Assembly (NCBI GenBank): GCA_030671095.1
Contig: DAOVAK010000023.1
Coordinates: 1 to 13,394, forward strand
Direction of reading: 5' to 3'
From: Deltaproteobacteria bacterium
GTDB lineage: Bacteria > Desulfobacterota > DSM-4660 > Desulfatiglandales > HGW-15
DNA length: 13,394 bases
Part shown: positions 1 through 6,167 of the stretch, piece by piece
Numbering within the stretch: the first letter of the stretch is position 1
Layout of the letters: each line of letters starts with the position of its first letter
Made by a program: the position numbers and the translations under genes
Notes under the pieces: model-generated
Seen by the model: the letters and a program-made list of their open reading frames with translations, nothing else
Database searches by the model: none
What the model was told of the DNA's origin: nothing

Positions 1-137
1 ATAACGAAAATAAAAAGGAGGACACTCCATGAAATTGCCATACCACTTTGTCACGATCATTGATGCTAATAACATGATAAGCCATAGCTGTCCATTACAA
101 ATTATCGCCCCAATTAATCCAAGACGTTCAATTGGGT

Positions 138-259
138 GTTATTTGTTATTCGTTATTCGATTGTTGTTAATCATTATTCTTATATCTTTACCAGAGACCA
201 GATATCATCTTGGATATCTGGTTTTCTAAACGGATAATCAATAACGATTAACAAATAAC
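138..259. repeat. AT-rich imperfect inverted repeat, about 25-nt arms
   Basis: The left arm (138-162) is a run of TTATTTGTTATTCG-like units. The right arm (236-259) is its reverse complement apart from one substitution and one missing base. The enclosed segment holds the hairpin at 197-222. The arrangement could be a small palindromic intergenic repeat or a long terminator or attenuator structure. No open reading frame or transposase is associated with it. Confidence 0.6.
197..226 (+). terminator. Terminator-like hairpin
   Basis: ACCAGATATC (197-206) pairs perfectly with GATATCTGGT (213-222) across a 6-nt loop and is followed by TTTTC. The 10-bp stem is AT-rich and the T tract is short, so this is a moderate rho-independent terminator for + strand transcripts entering from the left. 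It would insulate the namZ promoter downstream. Confidence 0.45.
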
Positions 260-292
260 GCCTCATGAGCACCTCTTGAGAGGCTGTTGAGC

Positions 293-322
293 TTGACATA
301 AAAGCGCTTGGCTTCTTATATT
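293..322 (+). promoter_or_regulatory. Sigma70-type promoter for namZ
   Basis: A perfect TTGACA (293-298) is followed by TATATT (317-322, five of six consensus bases) with an 18-nt spacer; TTATAT at 316-321 would give 17. The tight palindrome CCTCTTGAGAGG at 272-283 lies just upstream of the -35 and could be a protein-binding site. The predicted start near 329 would give a leader of about 130 nt before the namZ ATG, containing the hairpin at 368-402. Confidence 0.55.
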
Positions 323-367
323 ATTCCTTATAGAAGACTCCAATTCCCCCCTTAACCTGTCTGTATT

Positions 368-402
368 TAGACCCGGGCTGATAAGGCACGAGCCGCGGTC
401 TA
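368..402 (+). promoter_or_regulatory. GC-rich hairpin in the namZ leader
   Basis: TAGACCCGGGCT (368-379) and AGCCGCGGTCTA (391-402) pair at 10 of 12 positions across an 11-nt loop; only the central CG/GC step is mismatched. The hairpin ends 6 nt before the strong AAAGGAGGG ribosome site at 409-417. It could affect leader stability or ribosome loading. There is no T tract, so it does not look like a terminator. Confidence 0.4.
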
Positions 403-421
403 AGGATGAAAGGAGGGCACT

Positions 422-484
422 ATGGAGAACCCATCAGCCAAAGAGGATAGGAATCCCTATGAGCAGAGTCGCTACAGGTCTTGA
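422..484 (+). CDS. Possible 20-codon leader peptide overlapping namZ
   Basis: An ATG at 422 lies 5 nt after a near-ideal AAAGGAGG (409-416) and opens 20 codons ending in TGA at 482-484. It starts MENPSAKEDR and overlaps the first 26 nt of namZ in another frame. The namZ ATG has only a weaker AGGA 6 nt upstream, so ribosomes loaded on the leader may feed namZ by termination and reinitiation. The peptide resembles nothing I know. It could instead be accidental, with the strong site serving some other start. Confidence 0.3.
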   Translation: MENPSAKEDRNPYEQSRYRS

Positions 485-1634
485 TGTTTTTCGAGATGAG
501 TATTGGGGAAAATTGAAGGGTTATAGACTAGGCTTACTCTCCAATCAAGCCTCTGTAGACAGTCAGCTAAAACCGGCCAAAGAAATCGTCTCTAGCCTAT
601 TGCCTGGTCAGTTGAAGGCCCTCTTTGGCCCTCAACATGGTTACTGGGGGATAGATCAGGAAAATATGATCGAGACGGATCATTCCCATGACAGAGATCT
701 AGACATACCCCTTTTCAGTCTCTACTCAGAGACGAGAGAGCCGTTACCTGAAATGCTTGATCTGATAGACATCCTCATCATCGATCTACAGGATGTGGGT
801 ACAAGGGTATATACTTTTGCGTCAACACTGTTGAACTGTCTCAGGGCTGCGTCCAAATCGGGGAAAAAGGTGATTGTCTTGGACCGACCCAACCCCCTGG
901 GTGGCGTGATGGTTGAGGGCAATCTCTTGAAACCCGAACTTCACTCTTTTGTGGGACCTTTCGCTCTCCCCATGCGCCACGGCTTAACTATGGGCGAAAT
1001 GGCGAAAATTTTTGACAAGAACTCCAATATTGAAGCTGACTTTGAGATCGTGCCCATGAAGGGATGGAATCGGAATATGATTTGGCAGGATACGGGCCTG
1101 AAGTGGGTCATGCCTTCACCCAATATGCCACTGCCTGTAACAGCTCAGGTCTATCCGGGTCAGGTCATATGGGAGGGGACAAATCTGTCCGAGGGCAGGG
1201 GGACGTGCCGTCCTTTTGAGATCTTCGGTGCCCCTTTCTTGGATACCAGCTTGATCAAAAAGAGTTTACCCCCTGAAGCCTGGGCAGGATGTTTCTTGCA
1301 AGAGGTATTGTTTCGCCCCACATTCCACAAATGGGAAGGCGAAATCTGCAGGGGATTTATGATTCACATCCTCGATCACCGGCTATATCATCCCTATTTC
1401 TCCACAATTGTCCTTCTCAAAGCCATCCTAGAGCTTCATAAGGAGCAATTCGCCTGGAGGAAGCCTCCCTATGAATACGAGTATAAAAAAATGCCGATTG
1501 ATGTGATACTGGGCGATTCGTCTCTTAAAATCAAAATTGAAAAGGGTGCCGATCTTTTCGAGATCAAGGAAACATGGCGTGAAGAGTTGAAAGATTTTCT
1601 GGAATGGCGTAAATCGTACCTCCTCTATTCTTAG
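459..1634 (+). CDS. namZ: NamZ-type exo-beta-N-acetylmuramidase (DUF1343, GH171)
   Basis: This 391-residue protein belongs to the DUF1343 family, whose characterised members remove terminal N-acetylmuramic acid from peptidoglycan fragments. The family signatures appear in order: LFGPQHG (55-61), DLQDVGTRVYTF (109-120), LDRPNPLGG (141-149), RHGLTMGE (173-180), PSPNMPL (219-225) and EGTNLSEGRGT (239-249). The Rossmann-like N-terminal half and the C-terminal half both appear intact, and the length is normal for a member without a leader. The N-terminus begins directly with the domain (TGLDVF) and has no signal peptide or lipobox, so the protein should be cytoplasmic and act on imported muropeptides, i.e. 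in wall recycling; that role is inferred. The ATG at 459 is the earliest start in frame with the domain and has AGGA at 449-452. The gene stands alone and converges on the small unit at 1673-2065. Confidence 0.9.
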   Translation: MSRVATGLDVFRDEYWGKLKGYRLGLLSNQASVDSQLKPAKEIVSSLLPGQLKALFGPQHGYWGIDQENMIETDHSHDRDLDIPLFSLYSETREPLPEMLDLIDILIIDLQDVGTRVYTFASTLLNCLRAASKSGKKVIVLDRPNPLGGVMVEGNLLKPELHSFVGPFALPMRHGLTMGEMAKIFDKNSNIEADFEIVPMKGWNRNMIWQDTGLKWVMPSPNMPLPVTAQVYPGQVIWEGTNLSEGRGTCRPFEIFGAPFLDTSLIKKSLPPEAWAGCFLQEVLFRPTFHKWEGEICRGFMIHILDHRLYHPYFSTIVLLKAILELHKEQFAWRKPPYEYEYKKMPIDVILGDSSLKIKIEKGADLFEIKETWREELKDFLEWRKSYLLYS

Positions 1635-1672
1635 TTATCTATAGACAGATACGCTGGCTGTAAAAGCCCTCT

Positions 1673-1882
1673 TTATAATCCCCCCATTGTCTTGAGCAGT
1701 TTTTCACCTAACTTTATGTATTCATTCCCAAGCTTTTTGGCAATCCATGTCCTTGCGCTTTGAGATTTCAGGGTCAGAGCAAGGATCTCTTTCAAGAGCT
1801 TACGTTCCTTGCTGTCGAGCATTAACATGGCACTCGATTTGTCATGCAGCGCATGATGTATTTCCTGACTATCCTTCTTCAT
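1673..1882 (-). CDS. Small protein of unknown function next to an HTH regulator
   Basis: This 69-residue protein is charged, largely helical in appearance and contains no cysteine or obvious motif. Its middle (about residues 24-60, beginning LDSKERKLLKEILALTLK) looks like an amphipathic helical segment. It lies 12 nt downstream of the HTH gene on the same strand, so the two are probably co-transcribed. The ribosome site is weak (AAGAAG-like, about 18 nt upstream), which suggests translation coupled to the HTH gene. I do not recognise the family. The AT-rich setting and the pairing with an excisionase-type HTH protein suggest a former mobile element, but no integrase is nearby. It could be a spurious ORF, though its position favours a real gene. 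Confidence 0.5.
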   Translation of the reverse strand: MKKDSQEIHHALHDKSSAMLMLDSKERKLLKEILALTLKSQSARTWIAKKLGNEYIKLGEKLLKTMGGL

Positions 1883-1894
1883 GTTGTTTGTAAC

Positions 1895-2065
1895 TTACTT
1901 CTTTTGCCCACCGCTAATCCACTTATCTATGGCCTCTTTATCAAATCGCCACACTCTGCCAATACGAATGGCCGGTATCTTACCTTCTGCGGCGTACTTG
2001 CAGATGGTAATCTCATGTAGCTTTAAATACTTGGCCAGTTCTTTTGTTGTCATTATCTGTGGCAT
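1895..2065 (-). CDS. Excisionase-family helix-turn-helix DNA-binding protein
   Basis: This 56-residue protein is essentially one MerR-like/excisionase winged-helix domain: MTTKELAKYLKLHEITICKY forms the helix-turn-helix (residues 5-24), and IPAIRIGRVWRFDKEAIDKW (residues 30-49) is the typical wing and final helix of the family. Such proteins bind DNA as phage or transposon excision factors or as small regulators. An in-frame start lies 30 codons upstream (2155). I choose the ATG at 2065 because GAGGAG sits 7 nt before it and the domain begins there; the longer version would also start inside the promoter. The gene faces the nuclease gene across an AT-rich region with an 11-bp inverted repeat at each end. 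Autoregulation, and control of the nuclease gene, are reasonable inferences. No recombinase is present nearby. Confidence 0.8.
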   Translation of the reverse strand: MPQIMTTKELAKYLKLHEITICKYAAEGKIPAIRIGRVWRFDKEAIDKWISGGQKK

Positions 2066-2116
2066 AGCAAACTCCTCATATCTTTTTCTTGGGTTAATTT
2101 GGTAATTGTTAAGGTC

Positions 2117-2258
2117 CCTATAGTTATGTATAATACCTAAAACGTATAAAGTCAATAAAAAACTGTTAATAGTAAATAAAAATATATTATCTTTATTTAT
2201 TTAGCTTGTATTAACTTTCTTTAAAGTTCTATTCTGAATAATTAAGGATAACTATAGG
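2117..2258. repeat. 11-bp inverted repeat bracketing a divergent promoter region
   Basis: CCTATAGTTAT (2117-2127) and ATAACTATAGG (2248-2258) are perfect reverse complements 120 bp apart. One lies at the expected transcription start of the HTH gene, the other immediately before the GTG of the nuclease gene. The DNA between is very AT-rich, with A and T tracts suggestive of bent DNA. This placement is what an operator pair for a small DNA-binding protein would look like, with looping possible. The link to the neighbouring HTH protein is inference. Confidence 0.5.
2127..2155 (-). promoter_or_regulatory. Promoter for the HTH gene
   Basis: On the minus strand TTGACT (2155-2150) is followed after 17 nt by TATACA (2132-2127). 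The predicted start falls at about 2120, inside the CCTATAGTTAT arm at 2117-2127, where a bound protein would block initiation. The leader to the ATG at 2065 would be about 55 nt. Confidence 0.45.
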
Positions 2259-2260
2259 TT

Positions 2261-2881
2261 GTGAACCGAAAAAATCTCCTTGAAATTCTGTTCATTGGCT
2301 TCATTTGTCTTTCATTTACCCATTCCACGTATAACCGTGTCAAATTTGTCTATGATGGAGATACCATTCTCCTGGAAACGGGAGAGAAAGTAAGGTACTT
2401 GGGTATTAATGCCCCTGAGATGGATTATCAAGGAAAGAAAAGTGAATTCATGGCCATTGCCTCCAGAGATTACAATTCTCGCCTTGTGGACAAGAAGAGG
2501 GTGAGATTAGAATTTGATCAGGAAAAGAGGGACCATCATGGGAGACTTCTCGCCTATGTGTTCCTGGAGGGTGGCGAAATGGTCAATGCCCTTTTGTTAA
2601 GGCAGGGGTTTGCACATGTCATGGTTAAGAGACCCAATCTCAAATACTTTTCACCTCTCCTCAATGATCAGCGGATGGCCATAAAAGAAAAACTGGGGAT
2701 CTGGAGCCAGGCTACCGAGAAAATGGAAAGGTACTACCTTGGCAACGGCAAGTCATATCGCTTCCACAGACCGGGATGTGCCTTTGCCGCGCAAATAAGG
2801 GCCTACAATCTTGTGAAATTCGAGAGCCGCCGCAAGGCCTTTTGGGAAGGCTTTAGTCCCTGCAAGCGATGTAGACCCTAG
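2261..2881 (+). CDS. Secreted thermonuclease-family (SNase-like) nuclease with Cys/His C-terminal tail
   Basis: This 206-residue protein has a hydrophobic N-terminus (about 6-20) that should act as a signal peptide or anchor, so the product acts outside the cytoplasm. Residues 26-150 are a staphylococcal-nuclease fold. By comparison with the staphylococcal enzyme, D34 (YDGDT), R45 (VRYLGI), E53 (APE) and R95 (DHHGR) match D21, R35, E43 and R87. Position 40, an Asp calcium ligand there, is N50 here (GINAPE), a variant also found in homologues. The tail has H169, C173, C201 and C204 (HRPGC...PCKRC), an Ada-like arrangement that may bind zinc. The GTG start is chosen because it precedes the signal sequence, with AAGGA 12 nt upstream. 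Expected activity is calcium-dependent DNA/RNA cleavage, for nutrient scavenging or degradation of foreign DNA. It is a single-gene unit facing the HTH gene. Confidence 0.85.
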   Translation: MNRKNLLEILFIGFICLSFTHSTYNRVKFVYDGDTILLETGEKVRYLGINAPEMDYQGKKSEFMAIASRDYNSRLVDKKRVRLEFDQEKRDHHGRLLAYVFLEGGEMVNALLLRQGFAHVMVKRPNLKYFSPLLNDQRMAIKEKLGIWSQATEKMERYYLGNGKSYRFHRPGCAFAAQIRAYNLVKFESRRKAFWEGFSPCKRCRP

Positions 2882-3000
2882 GGTAACCCTCCAATGTCTT
2901 ACGCCTTAGTAAAGAATCCGGGCCGTCCAACGCGTAGGCTCTACGAGCCGGAGACCCAGAGAACCCCGCTTTGCTCAAGCCCCATAGGTGCTAGCAGGAC

Positions 3001-3227
3001 GAGGCTACGGCCCTTTTCGAAAGGCCGTATCTCAAAAAAAATTCCACCGGGTCCCGCAGTGACCCAATATTTTGAGGTTCCTGCCCGCCATCGCTCTCGC
3101 TCAGGCGAGGCGGGCGGGTGCGCCTCTGCGCCCTTGGGAGTCTCCCGTCACTTTGTTAAACCGCAAAATATTGGGTCACCGCCCACTCACACCGTAGATA
3201 CGGGCTTGAGAAATGGGACGTGGCCTC
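3001..3227. repeat. Dispersed palindromic element, copy 1
   Basis: The outer arms 3001-3032 and 3196-3227 are reverse complements at 26 of 32 positions. The inner arms 3059-3079 and 3159-3179 match at 20 of 21, including a perfect 16-bp core GTGACCCAATATTTTG. An A8 tract (3034-3041) follows the left arm. The left arm can also form its own hairpin (TACGGCC 3006-3012 with GGCCGTA 3023-3029). A second copy is at 6168-6353 in the same orientation, and an 18-nt block at 2907-2924 matches 6108-6125 at 17 positions, so the related DNA begins further left. The rest of 2882-3354 shows no credible gene: the 127-codon frame at 2894-3277 is a Pro/Arg-rich by-product of the palindrome. Confidence 0.85.
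3080..3118. repeat. GC-rich palindrome nested in copy 1
   Basis: This 39-nt segment begins CCTGCCCGCC and ends GGCGGGCGGG, pairing at 9 of 10 outer positions. It is absent from copy 2, where sequence on both sides (GGGTT then TGCGCC at 6246) is continuous and the following 44 nt align without gaps. It therefore looks like a small palindromic unit inserted into the centre of the larger one. Confidence 0.65.
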
Positions 3228-3325
3228 GGAATGAAAGAGCACAGCGAAAATCCATTATACCCCCATGCCCCCGTTAGAGGATGCCTTCATCGCCACCCTC
3301 AAGGGCAAAGGGCGGGCAATTTTGG

Positions 3326-3352
3326 CGAGGTATTGTAAATACAGGCCTCGTT
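3326..3352 (-). terminator. Weak hairpin after clcA
   Basis: On the minus strand, a few bases after the clcA stop codon, CGAGG and GTATT can pair with AATAC and CCTCG around a small loop, with a short bulge. There is no clear T tract, so termination here may be weak or may depend on the palindromic element further downstream (3001-3227). Confidence 0.25.
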
Positions 3353-3354
3353 GT

Positions 3355-5112
3355 CTAAGTTGGAACGACAGGTTTTTTGGTGATGGCCCTGTTATAGGCG
3401 CTAATCATATCCCTGCGGGTCAAAACGCCCAACAACTTGCGGGGGTCACGGGAAGAAATGACAGGTAAGATGGAGAAATCCCTTGATGTGATCTTCTCCA
3501 TGGCATCGTAGAGATTGTCATCAATGGACACGCTAACCACCTTGGGAGTGGCCACTTCTTTGACCACCACCAGATCCTTAAGATTTTCGTCAAAGACCAC
3601 GTCACGATAGTCATAATGGGTCACGATACCCATTAATCGGCCCTCCTTGTCCACAACAGGGAAGCTTTTATATTTGCTCTTGGATATCTTTTCTGCCAAT
3701 CCCCCCAGGGATATGTCTTCAGGTATGGTTTCCACTTCTGGGTTCATCACATCACTGACCGGGATGGACTTCAAGACATTGACTTCTTTTCCTGCCCTGA
3801 TGTTTACCCCTCTCCTTGCCAGCTTTAGAGTGTATATGGAGTCCTTTAATAACTGACCACTCGCCAAGGAGCTTATGATGCAGGCGACCATAAGCGGTAG
3901 GATGATCTTGTAGTCACCAGTCATCTCGAATAGGATGAGTATGGCGCTGAGAGGCCCGTGTGTGGTTCCACTAACAACGGCTCCCATACCCACAACGCTG
4001 TACGCGCCAGGTAAAGCCGTCGCTTCAGGAAAGAGGTGGTGAACCACGCTCCCGAAAAACCCCCCTGCCATGGCTCCCATAAAAAGTGAAGGCGCAAAAA
4101 TACCCCCTGAACCGCCTGAACCGATGGTTATGGATGTGGCCAAGATCTTGAATCCGACTAAGAGGAGTAGGACCCACCAGGCAAGTGTCTGCATGAGGGC
4201 CATATCAATGGCCGCGTAACCCACACCCAAGATATGGGGAAATCGAAGACCCATAAAGCCGAGGATTAATCCACCCAGGAAGGGCTTAAGATATCCAGGA
4301 AACTTCAAGTGATCAAAGAAGTCCTCTGCTCGATAAAGCACAGCAGTAAAAGTCACGGCAACCAGGGCACAGAAAAAACCCAGGATAACATATAGGGGGA
4401 GTTCCCATGCACTGACTAGCTGATAGGCTGGGACAAGAAATGCAGGAGAATCTCCCAGAAAGTGGCGTGAAACGGCTGTGGCCACAACGGAGGAAATAAC
4501 GATGGGACTGAATGTGGCAAGCCCAAAATCGCCCAGAATGATCTCAAGGGCAAACATGGAACCCGCTACAGGGGCATTGAAGGTAGCAGCAATACCGGCC
4601 GCAGCGCCACATCCTACCAGAGTTCTGATCCGATCCTCTGAAATCCTAAGCACTTGCCCCATACTGGATCCGATGGCGGATCCTATCTGAACAATAGGTC
4701 CTTCCCTCCCAACGGATCCGCCTGTCCCTATGGAGATAGCAGAGGCGAGGGACTTAACCATGACAATTCTTTTTCTGATGATGCCGCTTCTCAGGGCAAC
4801 CGCCTCCATGACCTCTGGTACGCCATGTCCTTTCGCCTCCCTAGCCAGAAAATAGACGAGGGGCCCCACAACCAGGCCCCCGAAGGCAGGAATCCAAATC
4901 CTTAGGTACCATGGGGTAAGGGGTGCCAGCGCAAGGAGGTTCTCTCCAGACCCATAGGCAATTGCCTGAATAAATCCAATGAGATATCGAAACCCAATAG
5001 CGCCAAAACCACCAGCCAACCCCACAAGAGTGGCGAGGATGGCCATAACGGTATGCTCATTGGTTTTTAGCTGATTGAAAATTGATCTTTTCTGAGAAGA
5101 TTGATGGTTCAC
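3355..5112 (-). CDS. clcA: ClC-family chloride transporter with two C-terminal CBS domains
   Basis: This 585-residue inner-membrane protein has the full ClC core (about 20-435) and two CBS domains (about 450-505 and 517-575) that usually sense adenine nucleotides. Filter motifs are GHGVPEV (95-101, in place of GSGIP), GREGP (135-139, with gating E137) and GGIFAP (336-341), with the central tyrosine at Y427. Aligned on the FNAPVAG segment, E190 matches E202 of E. coli ClcA, but the next position, where E203 acts as the internal proton site, is I191. The protein may therefore be a channel or an exchanger with a different proton path. The start is GTG at 5112, immediately after an in-frame TAA and without a ribosome site; Met23 is an alternative. 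It follows cpoB by 72 nt on the same strand and is probably co-transcribed. A role in pH, chloride or osmotic balance is expected. Confidence 0.92.
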   Translation of the reverse strand: MNHQSSQKRSIFNQLKTNEHTVMAILATLVGLAGGFGAIGFRYLIGFIQAIAYGSGENLLALAPLTPWYLRIWIPAFGGLVVGPLVYFLAREAKGHGVPEVMEAVALRSGIIRKRIVMVKSLASAISIGTGGSVGREGPIVQIGSAIGSSMGQVLRISEDRIRTLVGCGAAAGIAATFNAPVAGSMFALEIILGDFGLATFSPIVISSVVATAVSRHFLGDSPAFLVPAYQLVSAWELPLYVILGFFCALVAVTFTAVLYRAEDFFDHLKFPGYLKPFLGGLILGFMGLRFPHILGVGYAAIDMALMQTLAWWVLLLLVGFKILATSITIGSGGSGGIFAPSLFMGAMAGGFFGSVVHHLFPEATALPGAYSVVGMGAVVSGTTHGPLSAILILFEMTGDYKIILPLMVACIISSLASGQLLKDSIYTLKLARRGVNIRAGKEVNVLKSIPVSDVMNPEVETIPEDISLGGLAEKISKSKYKSFPVVDKEGRLMGIVTHYDYRDVVFDENLKDLVVVKEVATPKVVSVSIDDNLYDAMEKITSRDFSILPVISSRDPRKLLGVLTRRDMISAYNRAITKKPVVPT

Positions 5113-5172
5113 TTATTTTTGGGGGGGATACTCTCGAAATGGTACAACATGCATGAGGCCCAGTTCTGACAT
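5113..5172 (-). CDS. Possible 19-codon leader peptide before clcA
   Basis: An ATG at 5172 opens 19 codons (MSELGLMHVV...) in the same frame as clcA. They end in TAA at 5115-5113, directly adjacent to the clcA GTG (TAAGTG). A run of seven C residues lies in the last codons (plus-strand G at 5121-5127). Because clcA itself lacks a ribosome site, stop-start coupling is plausible. The leader's own ribosome site is weak (TAGGG 13 nt upstream). It may be chance, or a longer clcA N-terminus interrupted by a stop. Confidence 0.25.
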   Translation of the reverse strand: MSELGLMHVVPFREYPPQK

Positions 5173-5184
5173 AACAAAGCAACC

Positions 5185-6078
5185 CTACTTCAATGCCTTG
5201 AGCTTCTTCTTGGCAATCTGGGCCTCGCTGGAATCGGGGTACTTATTGATGATTTTTTTCAACAGGAGCTTCGTACTTGTCTTGTCCTTGATCTCCAAGA
5301 AAGCGATCGCCTGCCGGAGCATGGCACTGGGCACTTTGTTGCCCTTTGGGTATTTCTTTATCACTTCTTGGTAGGCCAAAATAGCTTTTTCGTACTGTTT
5401 AATGCCCATGTAACACTCCCCGATCCAGAACTGCGCGTTGTCAGCACGATCCGAATTCGGGTATTTCTTTATGAGGGCCTCAAAACCCTTCATGGCATCT
5501 TCGTATTTCCCTTCTTTGAAGGAGGCCATGGAGGTATCATACAAATTTAGTTCTTCCGCGCGAGGCTCCTCAATGATAACCCGACGTTTGGGAACGGTTC
5601 CTTCCTGCCCTGATGGAACCCTAACCTGCTCCCGATCTTCTTTTGGAACCGGCGTTTTGAGTCCAAGGTGTTCTTGTTGTCTCGTCACCAACACCTCCAA
5701 CTCTGACACCTTCTGGGACAGGGCGGCCATGCCTGCCACCATGGTGTCCTCTTTGCCTAAATCCTTTTCGACGCTACGCTTGATAAGCTGCTCATTGTCT
5801 TCTACGCGTCCGGATAGTCCACCTATCTCCGTTTTCAGTTGATCCATTTCTGCCCCGACCTCCGCCTGCCTGGAATGCACGGAGCCTAAGCGTGAGTCAA
5901 GGTCGCTGCCCAATAATTCCTCCAGTTTTGTGACACGCTTGTTCAGGGCAATCATTTGGTCATTAAGATAGGTCAACTCCTGATCGTAAACGCAGGAATT
6001 AAAGGAAACAATAGGAAGAATTATAAACAATACAAGGCGACAGAGGCCTTTTGTGCTTTTAAACAAAATGGTCTTCAT
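5185..6078 (-). CDS. cpoB: CpoB/YbgF-type Tol-Pal accessory protein with TPR repeats
   Basis: This 297-residue envelope protein has three parts. An N-terminal signal (about 4-28) is followed by Cys29 in a lipobox-like FNSC context. Residues about 33-145 are coiled-coil regions of the kind that mediate trimerisation. Three tetratricopeptide repeats follow from about 178 to the end (NLYDTSMASFKEGKYEDAMK..., then QYEKAILAYQEVIKKYP, then the last repeat). In E. coli CpoB binds TolA and coordinates outer-membrane constriction with PBP1B. The frame is open up to 6195, but those extra codons run into palindromic repeat DNA and precede the signal sequence, so I choose the ATG at 6078; its ribosome site is weak. 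It is separated from pal by about 550 bp containing a terminator and the repeat, so it may have its own promoter. Confidence 0.9.
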   Translation of the reverse strand: MKTILFKSTKGLCRLVLFIILPIVSFNSCVYDQELTYLNDQMIALNKRVTKLEELLGSDLDSRLGSVHSRQAEVGAEMDQLKTEIGGLSGRVEDNEQLIKRSVEKDLGKEDTMVAGMAALSQKVSELEVLVTRQQEHLGLKTPVPKEDREQVRVPSGQEGTVPKRRVIIEEPRAEELNLYDTSMASFKEGKYEDAMKGFEALIKKYPNSDRADNAQFWIGECYMGIKQYEKAILAYQEVIKKYPKGNKVPSAMLRQAIAFLEIKDKTSTKLLLKKIINKYPDSSEAQIAKKKLKALK

Positions 6079-6107
6079 GGTTGTCTTGCCGCTCTGTTTT
6101 ACAGGAA

Positions 6108-6125
6108 TAGTAAATAATCCGGGCC
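6108..6125. repeat. 18-nt block shared with 2907-2924
   Basis: TAGTAAATAATCCGGGCC here matches TAGTAAAGAATCCGGGCC at 2907-2924 in 17 of 18 positions. Both lie on the same side of a palindromic element, 43 and 77 nt from its outer arm. The intervening DNA differs and carries different small palindromes (ACACCCC/GGGGTGT at 6146-6162; GGCTC/GAGCC at 2937-2949). Confidence 0.6.
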
Positions 6126-6167
6126 CAAAGGACCCGACTTTCATTACACCCCGCAGGGGTGTGAAGT

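Larger units (their letters stand above)
1..292. other. Gene-poor AT-rich intergenic stretch
   Basis: No convincing gene is seen here. An ATG at 29 follows a strong AAGGAGG ribosome-site sequence and opens 66 codons. The predicted product resembles no family I know, and its second half runs through an AT-rich inverted repeat and a terminator-like hairpin, so I do not call it a gene. The segment could be the end of an upstream transcription unit plus a small repeat. The motif AAAGGAGGaCACT at 14-26 recurs with one change at 409-421. Confidence 0.5.

Noticed and set aside
29..229. 66-codon ORF with a strong AAGGAGG ribosome site
   Set aside because: The product resembles no family, and its second half is formed by an inverted repeat and a terminator-like hairpin; treated as non-coding despite the good ribosome site.
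3001..3227. Insertion sequence or CRISPR array
   Set aside because: There is no transposase and no regularly spaced repeats; the structure is a single nested palindrome.
2894..3277. 127-codon plus-strand ORF
   Set aside because: Pro/Arg-rich translation of a GC-rich palindromic repeat, with no ribosome site or family resemblance.
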